A DNA stretch of 64,000 nt from RHKX01 sp046330415 (GTDB taxonomy: Bacteria > Actinomycetota > Thermoleophilia > Solirubrobacterales > 70-9), in the NCBI GenBank assembly GCA_046330415.1, contig JAXLSW010000022.1, positions 1-64,000 on the forward strand, in the 5' to 3' direction. A program made the position numbers and the translations under genes. Under the pieces are notes generated by a model. It searched no databases. It was not told the origin of the DNA and was given only the letters and a program-made list of their open reading frames with translations. Position 1 is the stretch's first letter. Each line of letters starts with the position of its first letter. Shown piece after piece: positions 63,355-64,000 of the stretch.

Positions 63355-64000
63355 ATGCACGAAGAGGAACAAGCTCCGCCGCCGCAGGAGGCCGCGCCCG
63401 CCTCGATCGGTCCCGAGGGCGCAGCCGCGCCCGAGATCTCCCGGCGCGTCGGCTCGATCCTCGACGCGGTCGAGCGCGAGGCCGCCCGCTTGCGCGAGGA
63501 AGCGCGCGTCGAAGCGGGCGCGTACCTGGACAACGCCCGCCGCCGCGCCGACGGGCTCGTCGCCGAGCGCCAGCGGCGCATCGGCGAGATCAGCGACGAG
63601 CTGATCGCGAAGTCGGAGGCTGTGATCGCCCGCCTCGACGACGCCGCCCCGGTGCGCATGGGATTCGAGAACCTCGTCCGCGCCCTCGGCGACGCGGCCG
63701 AGCGGCTCGCCCGCGAGGCGGAGGGGACCGCAGCCGAATTCGAGCCGCCGCCCTTCGGGGCAACCGCGGTGGCGCAGCCGTATGTCCCGGCGCAGCCGCC
63801 GGTTGCCCAGCAGCAGCAGCCGCCGCAGCATGCCCCCGCTCCGCATCCGCAGCATCAGCTGCTGCCGCAGCAGCATCAGCATTCCGCTCAGCCGATGGTC
63901 CATCACACGCCGGAGCCGAGCTACCAGCCTCAGCACGAGCCCCAGCAGCCTTCCACGCCCGCTTACGGTGGCCCCGCCTACGGCGGCTCCTCCCACCCGG
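63355..64000 (+). CDS. Coiled-coil, Gln/His/Pro-rich protein (partial, runs off the window)
   Basis: At least 215 residues, open to the right edge. A Pro/Ala/Glu-rich leader is followed by a charged coiled coil (about residues 28-125; SILDAVEREAARLREEARVE and RRRADGLVAERQRRIGEI) like DivIVA-type or F-type b-subunit-like scaffolds. From about residue 135 it is low complexity, built of Gln, Pro and His, ending in Tyr-Gly-Gly repeats. No membrane helix or catalytic motif is seen. A cell-pole or division scaffold is one guess. A GATAAG at about 63314 may be its -10 element. Confidence 0.7.
   Translation, partial: MHEEEQAPPPQEAAPASIGPEGAAAPEISRRVGSILDAVEREAARLREEARVEAGAYLDNARRRADGLVAERQRRIGEISDELIAKSEAVIARLDDAAPVRMGFENLVRALGDAAERLAREAEGTAAEFEPPPFGATAVAQPYVPAQPPVAQQQQPPQHAPAPHPQHQLLPQQHQHSAQPMVHHTPEPSYQPQHEPQQPSTPAYGGPAYGGSSHP

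Overview
The window is very GC-rich, densely coded DNA from an actinobacterium, most likely class Thermoleophilia (Solirubrobacterales-like). Four things point there: the order rpmE-prfA-prmC-sua5-(wecA)-atpIBEFHAGDC, which is the classic actinobacterial arrangement; a resuscitation-promoting-factor-like transglycosylase; a LexA box of the Gram-positive type; and a secreted glycine-rich protein whose Lys/Arg-rich C-terminal domain resembles extracellular proteins of that class. The taxonomic call is inference. I see no rRNA, tRNA, CRISPR array, prophage or transposase gene.

Layout. Bases 1-4340 carry an AddA/UvrD-type helicase-nuclease and a gamma-glutamylcyclotransferase-like gene, followed by a convergent HxlR regulator. 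Bases 4733-5606 are a non-coding array of nested palindromic repeats. Bases 5607-13148 hold envelope and housekeeping genes: a MarP-like membrane serine protease, a class B penicillin-binding protein, small membrane and lipoproteins, a glycine-rich surface protein, a SRPBCC protein and a ParA ATPase. From about 41.5 kb down to 13.3 kb every gene lies on the minus strand. Read in transcription order this run is: rpmE, prfA, prmC, sua5, rpiB, glyA, a DUF354 glycosyltransferase-like gene, a WecA/TagO-type transferase, the full F1Fo ATP synthase operon, a lipoprotein, an M20 peptidase, an LCP ligase, UDP-glucose dehydrogenase, an NDP-sugar pyrophosphorylase, phosphoglucose/phosphomannose isomerase, a second pyrophosphorylase, homoserine kinase and a DrrAB-type ABC exporter.

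Bases 41.5-48.6 kb contain a lipoprotein and P450 pair, a TetR regulator divergent from an alpha/beta hydrolase with two operator palindromes over a strong promoter, a 23-residue membrane protein, a second P450, a dinB gene with a LexA box but a frameshift, and a GNAT acetyltransferase. Bases 48.7-52.3 kb are an electron-transfer flavoprotein system (etfB, etfA, ETF:quinone oxidoreductase) with a TetR-type operator. This fits functionally with the thiolase at 56.8-57.9 kb and the acyl-CoA dehydrogenase at 62.1-63.2 kb: fatty-acid or related acyl-CoA oxidation feeding electrons to quinone and, through the respiratory chain, to the ATP synthase. The remaining right-hand genes are a Rpf-like protein, alcohol dehydrogenase plus amidase, leucyl aminopeptidase, a GAF-GGDEF-EAL protein and the start of a coiled-coil, Gln/His/Pro-rich protein.

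The most unusual content is non-coding. At least three dispersed families of about 48-49 bp palindromes occur: CCGAACGTCAC arms around CCCCCTRTAGGGGG, two copies; GACCTGTCACC arms, five copies plus a degenerate one; and CCTGCGCTGCG arms, three copies. They sit at gene boundaries, and two of the families meet in the 4.8-5.6 kb array, which also holds two further palindrome types in two tandem units of about 320 bp. No gene in the window explains them.
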